From: Gp1-AA122 sp036378535
Lineage (GTDB): Bacteria; Acidobacteriota; Terriglobia; Terriglobales; Acidobacteriaceae
Length of the DNA stretch: 64,000 nt
Assembly: GCA_036378535.1 (NCBI GenBank)
Contig: DASUWH010000008.1
Location: 33,707-97,706, forward strand
Reading direction: 5' to 3'
The position numbers were made by a program, and so were the translations under genes. Numbering within the stretch: the first letter of the stretch is position 1; each line of letters starts with the position of its first letter. The notes beneath the pieces are model-generated. The model did not search any database, was not told the origin of the DNA, and saw nothing but the letters and a program-made list of their open reading frames with translations. Positions 8,068 to 17,199 of this stretch are shown here, one piece after another.

Positions 8068-11000
8068 TTAGAACGTAATCTTGGCCGCGAGCTGAATAAC
8101 GCGCGGACCGCCGCCCCCGAGGCCGGGATTGGTCTGCGCCTGGTCGGGAGTCTGTGTAATCAGGCCCTGTTGCGTCCCGCCGGGAAGCACGAAGAAGTTC
8201 GGCAAGGCAAAATTAGGATGGTTGAAGATATTGAAGAACTCCGCACGCAGCTGCAGATTCACGCGCTCGGTTAAAGCAGTTGTCTTGTTGACGGCAAAAT
8301 CCAGGTTCCAGAAGTGCGGGCCGTAGATGGCATTGCGGCCCAGGTTGCCGAATGCTCCGGTGGGCGGATCGGCAAAGGCATTGCCATTGAGATAACCGAT
8401 GGTGTCTGGCCCAGACTCCCAGTTGGAGTTGATCGGGTTCACGCCAGGAACCACGTCAGGGCGCTGATGGAAATTCGACGGGGTGGGGAAACTCACACCA
8501 CTGGTGTCGTTGGAATTCACGACGGGAACTGGCCGTCCACTCTGGGCCGTCATGATGGTGTTGAGTTGCCAGCCGGTGCTCAGCCGCTTGGGCCCGCCAA
8601 ATCGGGGCAGGTCATAGGTGAAAGCTGCTGTGACACGATGGCGGGTGTCAAAGTTCGATGGCCCGCGCTCAGCGGCGAGATTATTGGAATCCTGGGGCAG
8701 CGCCACAGTGGCAAAGTTGAAGTCAATTCCATCGGAGGCATCATCCAGCGACTTCGACCACGTGTAGCCCGCAAATCCGGAAAGCCCGTGGTAATTGCGG
8801 GTACGCAGCGTAGCCTGGAACGCGTTATAGTTCGAGGCGCTAATGGCGGCGAATTCATCGACAAAACCATACTGCGGGAAATTGTTGCGAATGCCATTCA
8901 CATCGGGTTGGTTGGCATCGCGCAAGCGCACCAGTTTCGTTCCCTTGCTGCCGACATATCCCAATTGCAGTGCCAGGCTTTGTGTCAGCTCTTGCTCAAG
9001 GTTTAGATTCCAGTTCTGCATATACGGCGTTACGAGATTGCGCGGAGTGATAAAAATGTCGGCGCCGGCGGGCGGATAGGGAGTCGCAGGTGCAGAGAAG
9101 ATCGGAGCTCCGGCACTGGCACTGGTTCCATTGAATGCAGTCTGGTCATAATTGTTGCTGAGGGAGACTACTGGCTCAGGTCCAATCGGGTTGGTGGCCA
9201 GCCCTGCGGAGTTGGTGAAATTGGCGATCAGCAGATCCTGTGGAACGTAGTCGTAATAAATGCCGTATCCGCCGCGCAGAACTGTTTTTGAATGCAAATT
9301 CCAGGCAAATCCCAGGCGCGGCCCGAAATTGTTTAGATCACGCTGGTATGCCCCGTTAAGACCGTCGGTTCCCGCCATCGCCAGGTTGCCGTCGCGGCCA
9401 AGGTTCGACAGCAGATTGTGCGCTTCGCTGATGGGACCAAAATACTCCCAGCGCACGCCTGCGTTCAGAGTAAGGCTGGGGCTCACGCGAATGTCGTCCT
9501 GAGCAAAGAAACTCAGCCCGTTGTTGAAAGTTGTTCGATGGGTATTGCCGCTATTGGCGGAAGGAAAGTTGTCGCCGAGATAGTAAGAAACCAGGGTCAG
9601 AGTTCCATTGTCGCTGCAACCCGCAGCCGGAACAGTTTGCGTACACGCGTTCAAAATGGTTGGGTCTTCGGCGCCGAACGAGAAAAGGCTATGCGAGAGC
9701 ACATCGTCGAAGCTGGATATGCTGGCCCGGCGAAATTCCCCGCCCAATTTGATGGTATGACGCCCGCTGACCCAGGTGAAGTTGTCGAGAATCTGATAAG
9801 TCTGGCTGGTTCGTCCGCGCGGGATGGAAAACGCCTGGGCTCCAAGATTGTCGAATTGCCCGCTGAAATCAATTTCGGGAAGGCCGAGGGCTCCGGTGTT
9901 GAAGTTGAGGGTGGGCGATGAAAAATTCGTTTTGGAATCCAGCGAACTGAATGAAGTGCGATACCGGCTATAGCCGAACCGGATCTCATTGATCTTGCGC
10001 GGGCTCAACGTCGAGAGCAGACTGAGAGAAACCAGTTGCACGCGGGTTGGCGAAGTCTGCGCGAACTGCGGCAGGCGCGAACCGGCACCGAAGCCAAGCC
10101 CTCCCAGCGGAAACTGCTGGAAGCTCTGCGCGAAGGCATATCGGCCAGACAGCAATTCTGATGACGTCAGTTGCTCGTCTACTTTGGTGATGAAGCTATT
10201 AACGTTGTTGATGTCGTGCACGCCGCCGACTACCGTTCCGGATGATCCGTTGAAGCCCGTCGCCGCTGGAAACTGTCCCAGGATCGCGGTCAACGCCGGA
10301 TTTGGGCCAACCGTAAAGGGCGATGACCCGTTGCTCCCATTGGTGCCCAGAGCCGCTATCTCGGCTGCGTTCGTGACTTGTTGCGCCGTGGGCACAAGAA
10401 ATGTGAAATCTGAAGTCACCCGCTCGCGCTGGCCCTCATACGCTCCGAAAAAGAAGGTCTTGTCCTTAATAATAGGACCGCCAATCGAGGCGCCGAACTG
10501 ATTGTTGCGAAACTCGCTCTTGGGTATGTGATCGCCGGAGGGATCGATGCTGCGATTGAAATAATTGCGCGCGTCGAACAGGTCATTGCGCACGAATTCA
10601 AAGGCCGAACCGTGAAGCTGATTGGTGCCCGACTTGGTAATAATGTTGATCACCGACCCGCTGTTGCGCCCATACTCCGCATTGAACTGCGATTGCAGGT
10701 TGAATTCCTGGACAGCATCGATGGGTAGAATGGACGCGGGCGCGCCCCCGATGCCGGTCTGATTGAATGCCGAATTATTGAAGAACGGATCGTTGTTATC
10801 GCTGCCGTCGAGGGTGTAGTTATTGGAGCGATCACGGCTGCCGTTAATGGAAAACTGACCAAAGCCGCTCTGGATGGCGGCCACGCCGGAGGGTTCTACG
10901 GTGGCGCCCGGCACCAGCGCGACCAGTTTGCCGAAGTCGCGCCCGTTCAGCGGAAGCTCATTCACCAGGCGCTGGTTGACCACTTCTCCCAGCACATCGC

Positions 11001-11406
11001 GCGTATCATCAACGAGCGGCGCGGAACTGGTCACCGTCACTTCTTCTTTTCTCTGCTCCACGGTGGCGAGATCAAAATCCGCCCGGGTATCGAGTCCGAC
11101 ATTCACTATCACGTTCTGGGCCGCCGGGGTCAGACCAGTGGCTTCCGCCGTGACCACGTAGTTGCCCGCCGGTAACTCGGCAAGGACATAGCCGCCGTCG
11201 TCCCCTGTCAAGGTTTCGCGAGTGAGACCTGTCGCGATATTCTTGGCGGAGATCTTGGCACCGGAAATCAGGGCGCCGTGCGGATCGACAGCTTTGCCCC
11301 GAATCGAGCCCCGGTAGCTCTGTGCGACGGCCACTGAACACACGCAAAGCAGAGCTGACACCAGGAAGATGGCTCTTGGAACAGACAGTCTGGATAAAGT
11401 ATTCAT
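8068..11406 (-). CDS. Oar-like TonB-dependent receptor, downstream of an exported SAM hydrolase
   Basis: A 1112-residue outer-membrane receptor. Signal peptide in residues 1-28 (ending SVAVAQ), CarboxypepD_reg domain about 31-115 (IRGKAVDPHGALISGAKISA), a region with NELPLNGRDFGKLVALVPG at about 150-170 that typifies the Acidobacteriota receptors, plug with SINGSRDRSNNYTLDGSDNN, then a barrel ending VIQLAAKITF. Its start has a GCGAGGAC ribosome site and lies only 35 bp after the stop of the DUF62 gene on the same strand, so both are probably one transcript. This neighbour suggests, without proving, a role in uptake of products of the exported hydrolase. Confidence 0.9.
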   Translation of the reverse strand: MNTLSRLSVPRAIFLVSALLCVCSVAVAQSYRGSIRGKAVDPHGALISGAKISAKNIATGLTRETLTGDDGGYVLAELPAGNYVVTAEATGLTPAAQNVIVNVGLDTRADFDLATVEQRKEEVTVTSSAPLVDDTRDVLGEVVNQRLVNELPLNGRDFGKLVALVPGATVEPSGVAAIQSGFGQFSINGSRDRSNNYTLDGSDNNDPFFNNSAFNQTGIGGAPASILPIDAVQEFNLQSQFNAEYGRNSGSVINIITKSGTNQLHGSAFEFVRNDLFDARNYFNRSIDPSGDHIPKSEFRNNQFGASIGGPIIKDKTFFFGAYEGQRERVTSDFTFLVPTAQQVTNAAEIAALGTNGSNGSSPFTVGPNPALTAILGQFPAATGFNGSSGTVVGGVHDINNVNSFITKVDEQLTSSELLSGRYAFAQSFQQFPLGGLGFGAGSRLPQFAQTSPTRVQLVSLSLLSTLSPRKINEIRFGYSRYRTSFSSLDSKTNFSSPTLNFNTGALGLPEIDFSGQFDNLGAQAFSIPRGRTSQTYQILDNFTWVSGRHTIKLGGEFRRASISSFDDVLSHSLFSFGAEDPTILNACTQTVPAAGCSDNGTLTLVSYYLGDNFPSANSGNTHRTTFNNGLSFFAQDDIRVSPSLTLNAGVRWEYFGPISEAHNLLSNLGRDGNLAMAGTDGLNGAYQRDLNNFGPRLGFAWNLHSKTVLRGGYGIYYDYVPQDLLIANFTNSAGLATNPIGPEPVVSLSNNYDQTAFNGTSASAGAPIFSAPATPYPPAGADIFITPRNLVTPYMQNWNLNLEQELTQSLALQLGYVGSKGTKLVRLRDANQPDVNGIRNNFPQYGFVDEFAAISASNYNAFQATLRTRNYHGLSGFAGYTWSKSLDDASDGIDFNFATVALPQDSNNLAAERGPSNFDTRHRVTAAFTYDLPRFGGPKRLSTGWQLNTIMTAQSGRPVPVVNSNDTSGVSFPTPSNFHQRPDVVPGVNPINSNWESGPDTIGYLNGNAFADPPTGAFGNLGRNAIYGPHFWNLDFAVNKTTALTERVNLQLRAEFFNIFNHPNFALPNFFVLPGGTQQGLITQTPDQAQTNPGLGGGGPRVIQLAAKITF

Positions 11407-11441
11407 AAGTCCTCGCCTGTTACACGGAACGAATCGTACGT

Positions 11442-12347
11442 TTATTTCTTACCTTGAATCATCAACGCGACCGGCGGCTTGATGTCGTAAGTGCCGGCGA
11501 AACTTCGCTGGTTCACTGCTAAGCCAACCCGGCCTCGAGAATCGATATACAGCAACGGCTGTCCGACCGGCACATCAGAAAAGGTGCGCACAAACGGCAA
11601 CTTGATGTTTTTCTCGCCGACCACAACGCTGATGTCTTCCCCGCGCTGATAGCCGAGTTTCTTGAAGTCATCACCGCTAACATTGGTGACCAGGTTTCCG
11701 AACGGCCCGTCGGTGGCGATGATTTCCCCGCTCAGCCCATGCTCATTCAACTTTGCGGGCTCCAGTTTCAACCGGACCAGATCTTTCACCGGCAGCTCGG
11801 GGCCGACTTGCGTCCAATCTTCTCCATGCGCCAGGTGCGCGCCGACCGGCGAAAAAATATCGCGTCCGTGAAAGGTGGAAGATAAGGCCGAGCCGATCAT
11901 CCATTTCGGATTGGCGATCTCGCGCACCGCCTCGATGCCGTCGCGATCGGCCACCATGGTCAGCAGTCCGTTATCGGGCAGCACAAAGTATTCCCCGCGT
12001 TTGGACTTGGCCACAATCGCCTTCCGGCTACTGCCCACCGTGGGGTCGACTACCACCACGAACACAGTGCCTGCCGAGTAGTAGGGGGTGGCCCCAAAAA
12101 GAAAACGCGCGCCATCAGCAATGGCGAAAGGTGTGACCTGGTGCGTCAGGTCGACAATGCGAAGGCGCGGTTCAATTCCATACATTACGCCCCGGCAGAT
12201 CGCCACCGAGTCATCCACGGTGCCGAAATCGGTCATGAATACCACGGTGGGCGGGGCGGTCGCCTCCTCGGCACGCATCGCTACCAGCGCAAACAACAGG
12301 AAGAAAAGAATCAGGATTCTACACTTCGACGCAGTCATGAGTTCCAT
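11442..12347 (-). CDS. SAM hydroxide adenosyltransferase (DUF62) with signal peptide
   Basis: 301 residues. DUF62 enzymes hydrolyse S-adenosylmethionine to adenosine and methionine and are related to fluorinase/chlorinase. Landmarks: VVFMTDFGTVDDSVAICRG (about 35-53) and VVDPTVGSSRKAIV. The catalytic Asp-Arg-His triad known from the archaeal enzyme (Asp68, Arg75, His127) is matched in identity and spacing by Asp101, Arg108 and His160 (STFHGRD). The fluorinase-specific insertion is not evident. Unusually, the protein starts with a hydrophobic segment (CRILILFFLLFALVAMRAEE) that looks like a signal peptide, which implies periplasmic or extracellular location. A second ATG at 12338 is an equally good start. 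Co-oriented and 35 bp ahead of a TonB-receptor gene. Confidence 0.85.
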   Translation of the reverse strand: MELMTASKCRILILFFLLFALVAMRAEEATAPPTVVFMTDFGTVDDSVAICRGVMYGIEPRLRIVDLTHQVTPFAIADGARFLFGATPYYSAGTVFVVVVDPTVGSSRKAIVAKSKRGEYFVLPDNGLLTMVADRDGIEAVREIANPKWMIGSALSSTFHGRDIFSPVGAHLAHGEDWTQVGPELPVKDLVRLKLEPAKLNEHGLSGEIIATDGPFGNLVTNVSGDDFKKLGYQRGEDISVVVGEKNIKLPFVRTFSDVPVGQPLLYIDSRGRVGLAVNQRSFAGTYDIKPPVALMIQGKK

Positions 12348-12626
12348 CTGTGTTTTGAATTTAATCGAGCATTGTACCTGCTCTTGCCTGGGAAAAGAAC
12401 CATGTTTGAGGTGCTGGGCGGGGCGTTCTGAGTCTTACTGCCTAGACATGGCGCCGGGTGTCGGCATTGCTTCCAATTGGCTGGCGAGACATACAAGCAG
12501 AACTCTGAGCGTCGTATCGCCCTCTGTTGACCCTGAAAATTCTACAAAATGTTCTTAAGGAGACAGAAAAGGTGCCTTCGGGACTCGATTCAACCCGAGG
12601 TGCGGCCGCGTTGCGAACACGATCCG

Positions 12627-13208
12627 TTATCGAATTTGCGCCATGGGAGGAGCGCCGTAGTCGAGATCAAAGCCGAGTTGCAGTTTTGCGGCTTCGGACA
12701 TCAGGCCCGGATGCCATGGAGGATCAAACACAACTTCAACATTGACCTGCTTTACTTCTGGAAGTCGAGACAACTTGTTTTCTACATCCGATTTGAGAAC
12801 GTTGCCCATGCCGCAGCCGGGCGCCGTCATCGACATTTTTACGTCGATTTTTTTACCGCTTTCCAGCGAGAGTATTTCACAGGAGTAGATCAGGCCGAGA
12901 TCCACAATGTTTACGGGAATTTCTGGATCGTAAACAGTCTTGAGCTGTTGCCAGACCTGTTCCTCGCTGAAGGTGCCCTGGGCGCCTTCTGGCTTTTCCG
13001 TGTTCGCAGGCGGAGTCAGGCCGAGCGCGTCCGCATCTTTGCCGTCCACTCGACACATGCAGCCCATGTCGGTGACGACGGTATAGGCACTGCCCAGGTA
13101 TTGGGAGATCCTTACCCGCGTGCCCGCGGGCAGAAAACGAGAAATGCCGCTGGGAATTTCAATGACTTGGGATTCCCTCTTCAACTCGACCCATTCACTC
13201 ATGCTCAT
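12627..13208 (-). CDS. sufT: SufT, putative Fe-S cluster assembly/maturation factor
   Basis: 193 residues. The C-terminal half is a MIP18/DUF59 domain with VYDPEIPVNIVDLGLIY (about 92-108) and the MSMTAPGCGMG loop containing the conserved Cys; the N-terminal half (EIPSGISRFLPAGTRVRISQ, then MGCMCRVDG) matches the extension that defines SufT proteins. SufT assists maturation of Fe-S proteins under high demand. It is the last gene of the suf unit, 12 bp after sufU. No clear terminator was found after it; the 279 bp up to the DUF62 start hold no gene. Confidence 0.9.
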   Translation of the reverse strand: MSMSEWVELKRESQVIEIPSGISRFLPAGTRVRISQYLGSAYTVVTDMGCMCRVDGKDADALGLTPPANTEKPEGAQGTFSEEQVWQQLKTVYDPEIPVNIVDLGLIYSCEILSLESGKKIDVKMSMTAPGCGMGNVLKSDVENKLSRLPEVKQVNVEVVFDPPWHPGLMSEAAKLQLGFDLDYGAPPMAQIR

Positions 13209-13220
13209 ACTTGTGCCTGC

Positions 13221-13670
13221 TCACTCGGTCGAAACTGCTTCCTGCTTGCCTTCCAAAGCCGCCTGTAAGGTATGCCAGGCCAGGGTCGCGCATTTCACCC
13301 GGAGAGGAAACTCGGAAACTCCGGAGAAGACAGCCAGCTTTCCAAGCGCTGCTTGATCTCTGTCGGCCGCGTGCCCGGTTACTACGCTATGGAAATTCTT
13401 GAACAACTCTTCGGCTTGAGCCCGGGTCTTGCCTTTGAGGCTCTGCGTCATCATCGAAGCTGAAGACTTCGAGATGGCGCAGCCGGAGCCCTGAAAGGTG
13501 ATATCGCGAATCGAGTCTCCATCCATATGCAAGTAGACGGTGAAGCGATCACCACACAGCGGGTTAAAACCCTCGGCTTTGTGGTCCGCATCTTTCAGTT
13601 CGCGATAATTCCGGGGAGCCTTGCTGTGCTCCAGAATGACCTCCTGATAAAGGTCGCGCAGATCCGCCAT
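13221..13670 (-). CDS. sufU: SufU, zinc-dependent sulfurtransferase/scaffold partner of SufS
   Basis: 149 residues with the SufU fold: DLYQEVILEHSKAPRNY at the N-terminus and the zinc ligands Cys39, Asp41 (NPLCGDR), Cys64 (GSGCAIS) and Cys127 (RVKCATL). The insertion of about 20 residues between the second and third Cys that distinguishes SufU from IscU appears present (GKTRAQAEELFKNFHSVVTG). SufU accepts persulfide sulfur from SufS. The start codon shares one base with the sufS stop (TGATG), so the two are coupled. Confidence 0.93.
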   Translation of the reverse strand: MADLRDLYQEVILEHSKAPRNYRELKDADHKAEGFNPLCGDRFTVYLHMDGDSIRDITFQGSGCAISKSSASMMTQSLKGKTRAQAEELFKNFHSVVTGHAADRDQAALGKLAVFSGVSEFPLRVKCATLAWHTLQAALEGKQEAVSTE

Positions 13671-14950
13671 CAGGCAAAGACCTCCTTCACCTTTTGGATG
13701 CCGCGAACCAGGGCATCGATCTCTTCCCTCGTGTTGTAGAGTCCGAGTGAGGCGCGAGCCGTGGCGTCCACACCGAAGCGTTCCATTACCGGCTGTGCGC
13801 AGTGATGTCCGGTGCGAACCGCAATTCCCTCCTGATCGAGAATGGTTCCAACGTCGTGCGGATGGATGCCTTCGACGACAAACGAAAGCACACTTGCTTT
13901 CTGTCTTGCAGTTCCGATCAGGCGAACGCCGGGAATCTTCGAAAACTTCTCAGTAGCGTATGCCAGCAGATCGTGCTCATACGCCGCGATGTTGTCCATC
14001 CCCAGGCTGGTAAGGTAATCGATAGCCGCGTGCAATCCGACAGCGCCCGACATATCGGGAGTGCCGGCTTCAAATTTGTGTGGCACCTTGTTGTACACGG
14101 TCTTGTCGAATGTCACCGAACTGATCATGTCGCCGCCGCCCTGATAGGGAGGCATCGCTTCGAGGAGCGCCATCTTGCCATACAGAACGCCAATCCCCGT
14201 GGGTCCATACATCTTGTGCCCGGAAATCGCGTAGAAATCGCAATCCAGGGCCTGCACGTCTATGCGGACGTGCGGCGCGGCCTGGGCGCCATCGACCACG
14301 ACCGGAATATTCCTGGCGTGCGCCATGGCAATGATTTGCGGCAGCGGGTTCACCGTACCCAGGGCATTCGAAACATGTCCGACGGCTACGATTTTCGTGC
14401 GCGGACTGAGCAGGCGCTCGAATTCCTCCAGAATCAGTTCGCCATCGTCATTGATGGGAGCGACTCGAAGTTTGGCCTGCTTTTCCTGGCAGAGGAGTTG
14501 CCAGGGAACGATGTTGGAATGGTGCTCCATCGCCGTCATGAGCACTTCATCACCAACTCCAACGTGCACCCGGCCGTAGGTTTGCGCGACCAGGTTGATG
14601 GCTTCCGTAGCGCTGCGTACAAAAATAATTTCGCTTGCTTGCTTTGCATTTACAAACCGCTGCACGGCTTTGCGCGCTGATTCGAAATCTTCGGTAGCTT
14701 TTTCCGACAGGTAGTGGACGCCACGATGAATGTTGGCGTTGTCGTGCTCGTAATAACCCACGATCGCGTCGATTACGGCCTTAGGTTTTTGGGAGGTAGC
14801 CGCATTATCGAGATAGACGAGCTTATGGCCGCGAGCTTTTTCGCGAAGGATGGGGAAATCGGCTCTGATCTTATTGACGTCCCATGCGCGAGAAAATTCC
14901 TTAGGGCTGACAGGCTTTGCGCTCTCCGGTAATTTCACTGCGGTACTCAT
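13670..14950 (-). CDS. sufS: SufS group II cysteine desulfurase
   Basis: 426 residues. A PLP-dependent aminotransferase-fold enzyme that takes sulfur from cysteine. Visible residues: the PLP lysine Lys246 in SGHKMYGPTG, the His-containing EHHSNIVPW motif (about 142-150), the VDGAQAAPH motif, and the active-site Cys384 in RTGHHCAQPV. The first 20 residues are a poorly conserved extension. The start overlaps the sufD stop by 4 bases and the end overlaps sufU by one, placing it firmly in the suf operon. Confidence 0.95.
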   Translation of the reverse strand: MSTAVKLPESAKPVSPKEFSRAWDVNKIRADFPILREKARGHKLVYLDNAATSQKPKAVIDAIVGYYEHDNANIHRGVHYLSEKATEDFESARKAVQRFVNAKQASEIIFVRSATEAINLVAQTYGRVHVGVGDEVLMTAMEHHSNIVPWQLLCQEKQAKLRVAPINDDGELILEEFERLLSPRTKIVAVGHVSNALGTVNPLPQIIAMAHARNIPVVVDGAQAAPHVRIDVQALDCDFYAISGHKMYGPTGIGVLYGKMALLEAMPPYQGGGDMISSVTFDKTVYNKVPHKFEAGTPDMSGAVGLHAAIDYLTSLGMDNIAAYEHDLLAYATEKFSKIPGVRLIGTARQKASVLSFVVEGIHPHDVGTILDQEGIAVRTGHHCAQPVMERFGVDATARASLGLYNTREEIDALVRGIQKVKEVFA

Positions 14951-16314
14951 CCCACTTCCTCCAAGCTTCTCACCATATCTCCCCGCTCAGACTTCTGGCC
15001 GGGCAGATGCTCTAGAGACAACAGGTACTCGTGAATTAAATGCTCAACGTGGGTGCGCGCACTTCCGGCTTTCATGCGTTCGACGCACTCGCTGGCAAAA
15101 GCCAGAAGCAACAAGCGGCGCGCCGAGGCCTCGTCAATGCCCCGCGACTGCAGATAGAACAACGCGTTCTCTTCAATCTGGCCGATGGTCGCTCCGTGCG
15201 TGCACTTGACGTCGTCGGCGTAGATTTCCAGCTGCGGTTTGGTGTCGATCTGCGCGTCATCGGAAAGAAGCAGATTGCGATTCGTCTGCTTGGCGTCCGT
15301 CTTCTGCGCATCTTTGTGCACCACGATGCGGCCGTGAAATACCCCGTGAGCATGTCCGTCGAGAATGCCGTTGTAGAACTGACGGCTGCTGCAGTGCGGG
15401 CTGGCGTGCTCGACGTGCATGAAGTTGTCGAGATGCTCGCGCCCGTTGCCCACGAAAAGGCCGTTAATCAGGCATTCTCCGCCTTCCCCGGCGAGCACCG
15501 GATGCACGTTGTTGCGAACCAAGCCGCCGCCTAAAAGCAGCGAATGAGATGCCACGTTGGCGCTTCTTCCCTGCTGAATGCGCAACGTCGAAACGTTATA
15601 GGCGTCCCCGTGTTCGCGTTCGATCATGTAGTGAGCGATGGTCGTATTTTCCCCTGCGATCAGCTCGGTGGCACTATTGCAGAGAACCGCGCCAGTTCCT
15701 ATCGAGATATATTCTTCGACAACCGTCGCTTCGCTCTCGTCCTCAAAAACCAGCAAGTTGCGGGGATGGGACATCGTTGGCTGCTCGCCAGCGACAGAAA
15801 TGAAAACCAGGTGGACTGGCTCTTCGACAGCAAGACCGCGCCGAACGTGTACGTACGCTCCGTCCTCGGCGAACGCGGTATTCAAAGCACAAAACGGATC
15901 GCGGCGAACGTCGAGATACTGTCCCAGGTGTCCTCTGACGGCGTCGGGCGAATGCGCGAACTCCTCCCGAAGAGAGGAAATGTGGATACGTTCCGACAGG
16001 GTGGACAGGTCGCGCGCGAGGTGCCCGTTCACAAAGACCAACCGGGCGGCGGCTCCCGACAATAGCGGAAGATCCGACTTCGCAAGCTGCGGCGCCACTT
16101 GTGGCGCTAACTGAAACGGCGTGCGGGCGATCGCAGAGACGTTGGTAAATCGCCAATCCTCGTCGTGGGTCGTAGGAAAACCGGTTTCGCAGAAACGCCC
16201 GAAAGCCTGCGCGCGCAGCCTCCGTAACCAGGGCAGATTCTGTCCGGCGGCGCGCTTCTCAAATTCGGTAAAGGCGTCAAAATAGGTATCGAGATTATTG
16301 ATTGCGGTCGTCAC
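14947..16314 (-). CDS. sufD: SufD, Fe-S scaffold complex subunit
   Basis: 455 residues with the SUF-FeS core beta-helix: ENTTIAHYMIEREHGDAYNV, SHSLLLGGGLVRNNVHPVL and the C-terminal KCTHGATIGQIEENALFYL with SRGIDEASARRLLLLAFA. These are the family signatures of SufB/SufD, and the protein is the shorter, second such gene in the operon, hence SufD. It works with SufB and SufC in the SufBCD scaffold. Twelve bases separate it from sufC upstream, and it overlaps sufS downstream. Confidence 0.94.
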   Translation of the reverse strand: MTTAINNLDTYFDAFTEFEKRAAGQNLPWLRRLRAQAFGRFCETGFPTTHDEDWRFTNVSAIARTPFQLAPQVAPQLAKSDLPLLSGAAARLVFVNGHLARDLSTLSERIHISSLREEFAHSPDAVRGHLGQYLDVRRDPFCALNTAFAEDGAYVHVRRGLAVEEPVHLVFISVAGEQPTMSHPRNLLVFEDESEATVVEEYISIGTGAVLCNSATELIAGENTTIAHYMIEREHGDAYNVSTLRIQQGRSANVASHSLLLGGGLVRNNVHPVLAGEGGECLINGLFVGNGREHLDNFMHVEHASPHCSSRQFYNGILDGHAHGVFHGRIVVHKDAQKTDAKQTNRNLLLSDDAQIDTKPQLEIYADDVKCTHGATIGQIEENALFYLQSRGIDEASARRLLLLAFASECVERMKAGSARTHVEHLIHEYLLSLEHLPGQKSERGDMVRSLEEVG

Positions 16315-16326
16315 TAAGCTTCCCCG

Positions 16327-17103
16327 CTACGCCGAAGCCGGGGCGGTTTGCCCTGCTTGGCTTTCAATCCAGCCATATCCTTTTTCTTCCAGCTCCAGAG
16401 CTAACTCAGCTCCGCCGGAACGCACAATGCGGCCATCCACCAGCACGTGCACAAAATCGGGGACGATGTAATTCAGCAACCGCTGATAATGCGTAACCAC
16501 GAGCATTCCGCGTTCTGCATTGCGCATGGCGGTAACGCCCTTGGCGACGATGCGCAAAGCGTCAATATCGAGGCCCGAGTCGGTCTCGTCCAGAATGGCA
16601 AGCCTCGGTTCCAGCACGGCCATCTGCAGAATCTCGTTGCGCTTCTTTTCCCCTCCGGAGAAGCCTTCATTGACCGAACGGTTCATGAGCTTCTCGTCCA
16701 TTTCGAGCAGCTTCAGCTTCTCGCGGAACATGGGGAGAAAATCCATCGCGTCCATCTCATCCAGGCCGCGATACTTGCGCACCGCGTTCAGCGCCGAGCG
16801 CAGGAAATAGGTGTTGCTGATTCCGGGAATTTCCACGGGATACTGAAAAGCCAGGAAAACGCCTTCGCAGGCGGCCTCTTCCGGCTTCATGGCCAGCAGG
16901 TCTTTGCCATTGAACAAAACTTGCCCATCGGTGACGTGATAAGCCTCGCGGCGCGCTAGAACTTGCGCCAGCGTGCTCTTGCCCGAGCCATTCGGGCCCA
17001 TAATCGAATGCACCTCGCCAGGATTAATGGTGAGGTCGATCCCTTTCAGGATTTCGTGTCCAGCCACCGTGACGTGTAGATTCTTGATTTCCAGCAAACT
17101 CAT
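16327..17103 (-). CDS. sufC: SufC, ATPase of the SufBCD scaffold
   Basis: 258 residues. ABC-type ATPase with Walker A GPNGSGKST (residues 36-44), Q-loop in FLAFQYPVEIPG, signature FSGGEKKRNEI, and Walker B LAILDETDSGLDID; the EGFSGGEKKRNEI and ETDSGLDID forms are specific to SufC rather than transporters. A GGAG ribosome site precedes the ATG. It is separated from sufB by 96 bp that contain nested inverted repeats. Confidence 0.96.
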   Translation of the reverse strand: MSLLEIKNLHVTVAGHEILKGIDLTINPGEVHSIMGPNGSGKSTLAQVLARREAYHVTDGQVLFNGKDLLAMKPEEAACEGVFLAFQYPVEIPGISNTYFLRSALNAVRKYRGLDEMDAMDFLPMFREKLKLLEMDEKLMNRSVNEGFSGGEKKRNEILQMAVLEPRLAILDETDSGLDIDALRIVAKGVTAMRNAERGMLVVTHYQRLLNYIVPDFVHVLVDGRIVRSGGAELALELEEKGYGWIESQAGQTAPASA

Positions 17104-17119
17104 TTTTTCTCCAAAACTA

Positions 17120-17188
17120 TGGCCACAGGTCGGATCAAAACGGATCCAAAAAGTTTGATCGGTGCAGATCCGCGAAAATCCGTGGCCA
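17120..17188. repeat. Nested inverted repeats between sufB and sufC
   Basis: Outer arms TGGCCAC (17120-17126) and GTGGCCA (17182-17188) enclose inner arms GATCAAA (17133-17139) and TTTGATC (17154-17160). The intercistronic transcript could fold into a two-level stem. No T-tract follows, so attenuation or mRNA processing is more plausible than termination. Confidence 0.5.
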
Positions 17189-17199
17189 GTTTCTATTGC

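Noticed and set aside
8314..9006. A 230-codon plus-strand open frame inside the second TonB-receptor gene
   Set aside because: Antisense to a clear receptor barrel; no signature or ribosome site.
12549..13268. A 239-codon plus-strand open frame opposite sufT
   Set aside because: Antisense shadow; the sufT frame has family motifs and operon coupling.
13802..14680. A 292-codon open frame on the plus strand, opposite sufS
   Set aside because: It is the antisense shadow of a well-conserved gene at high GC, with no ribosome site or family similarity.
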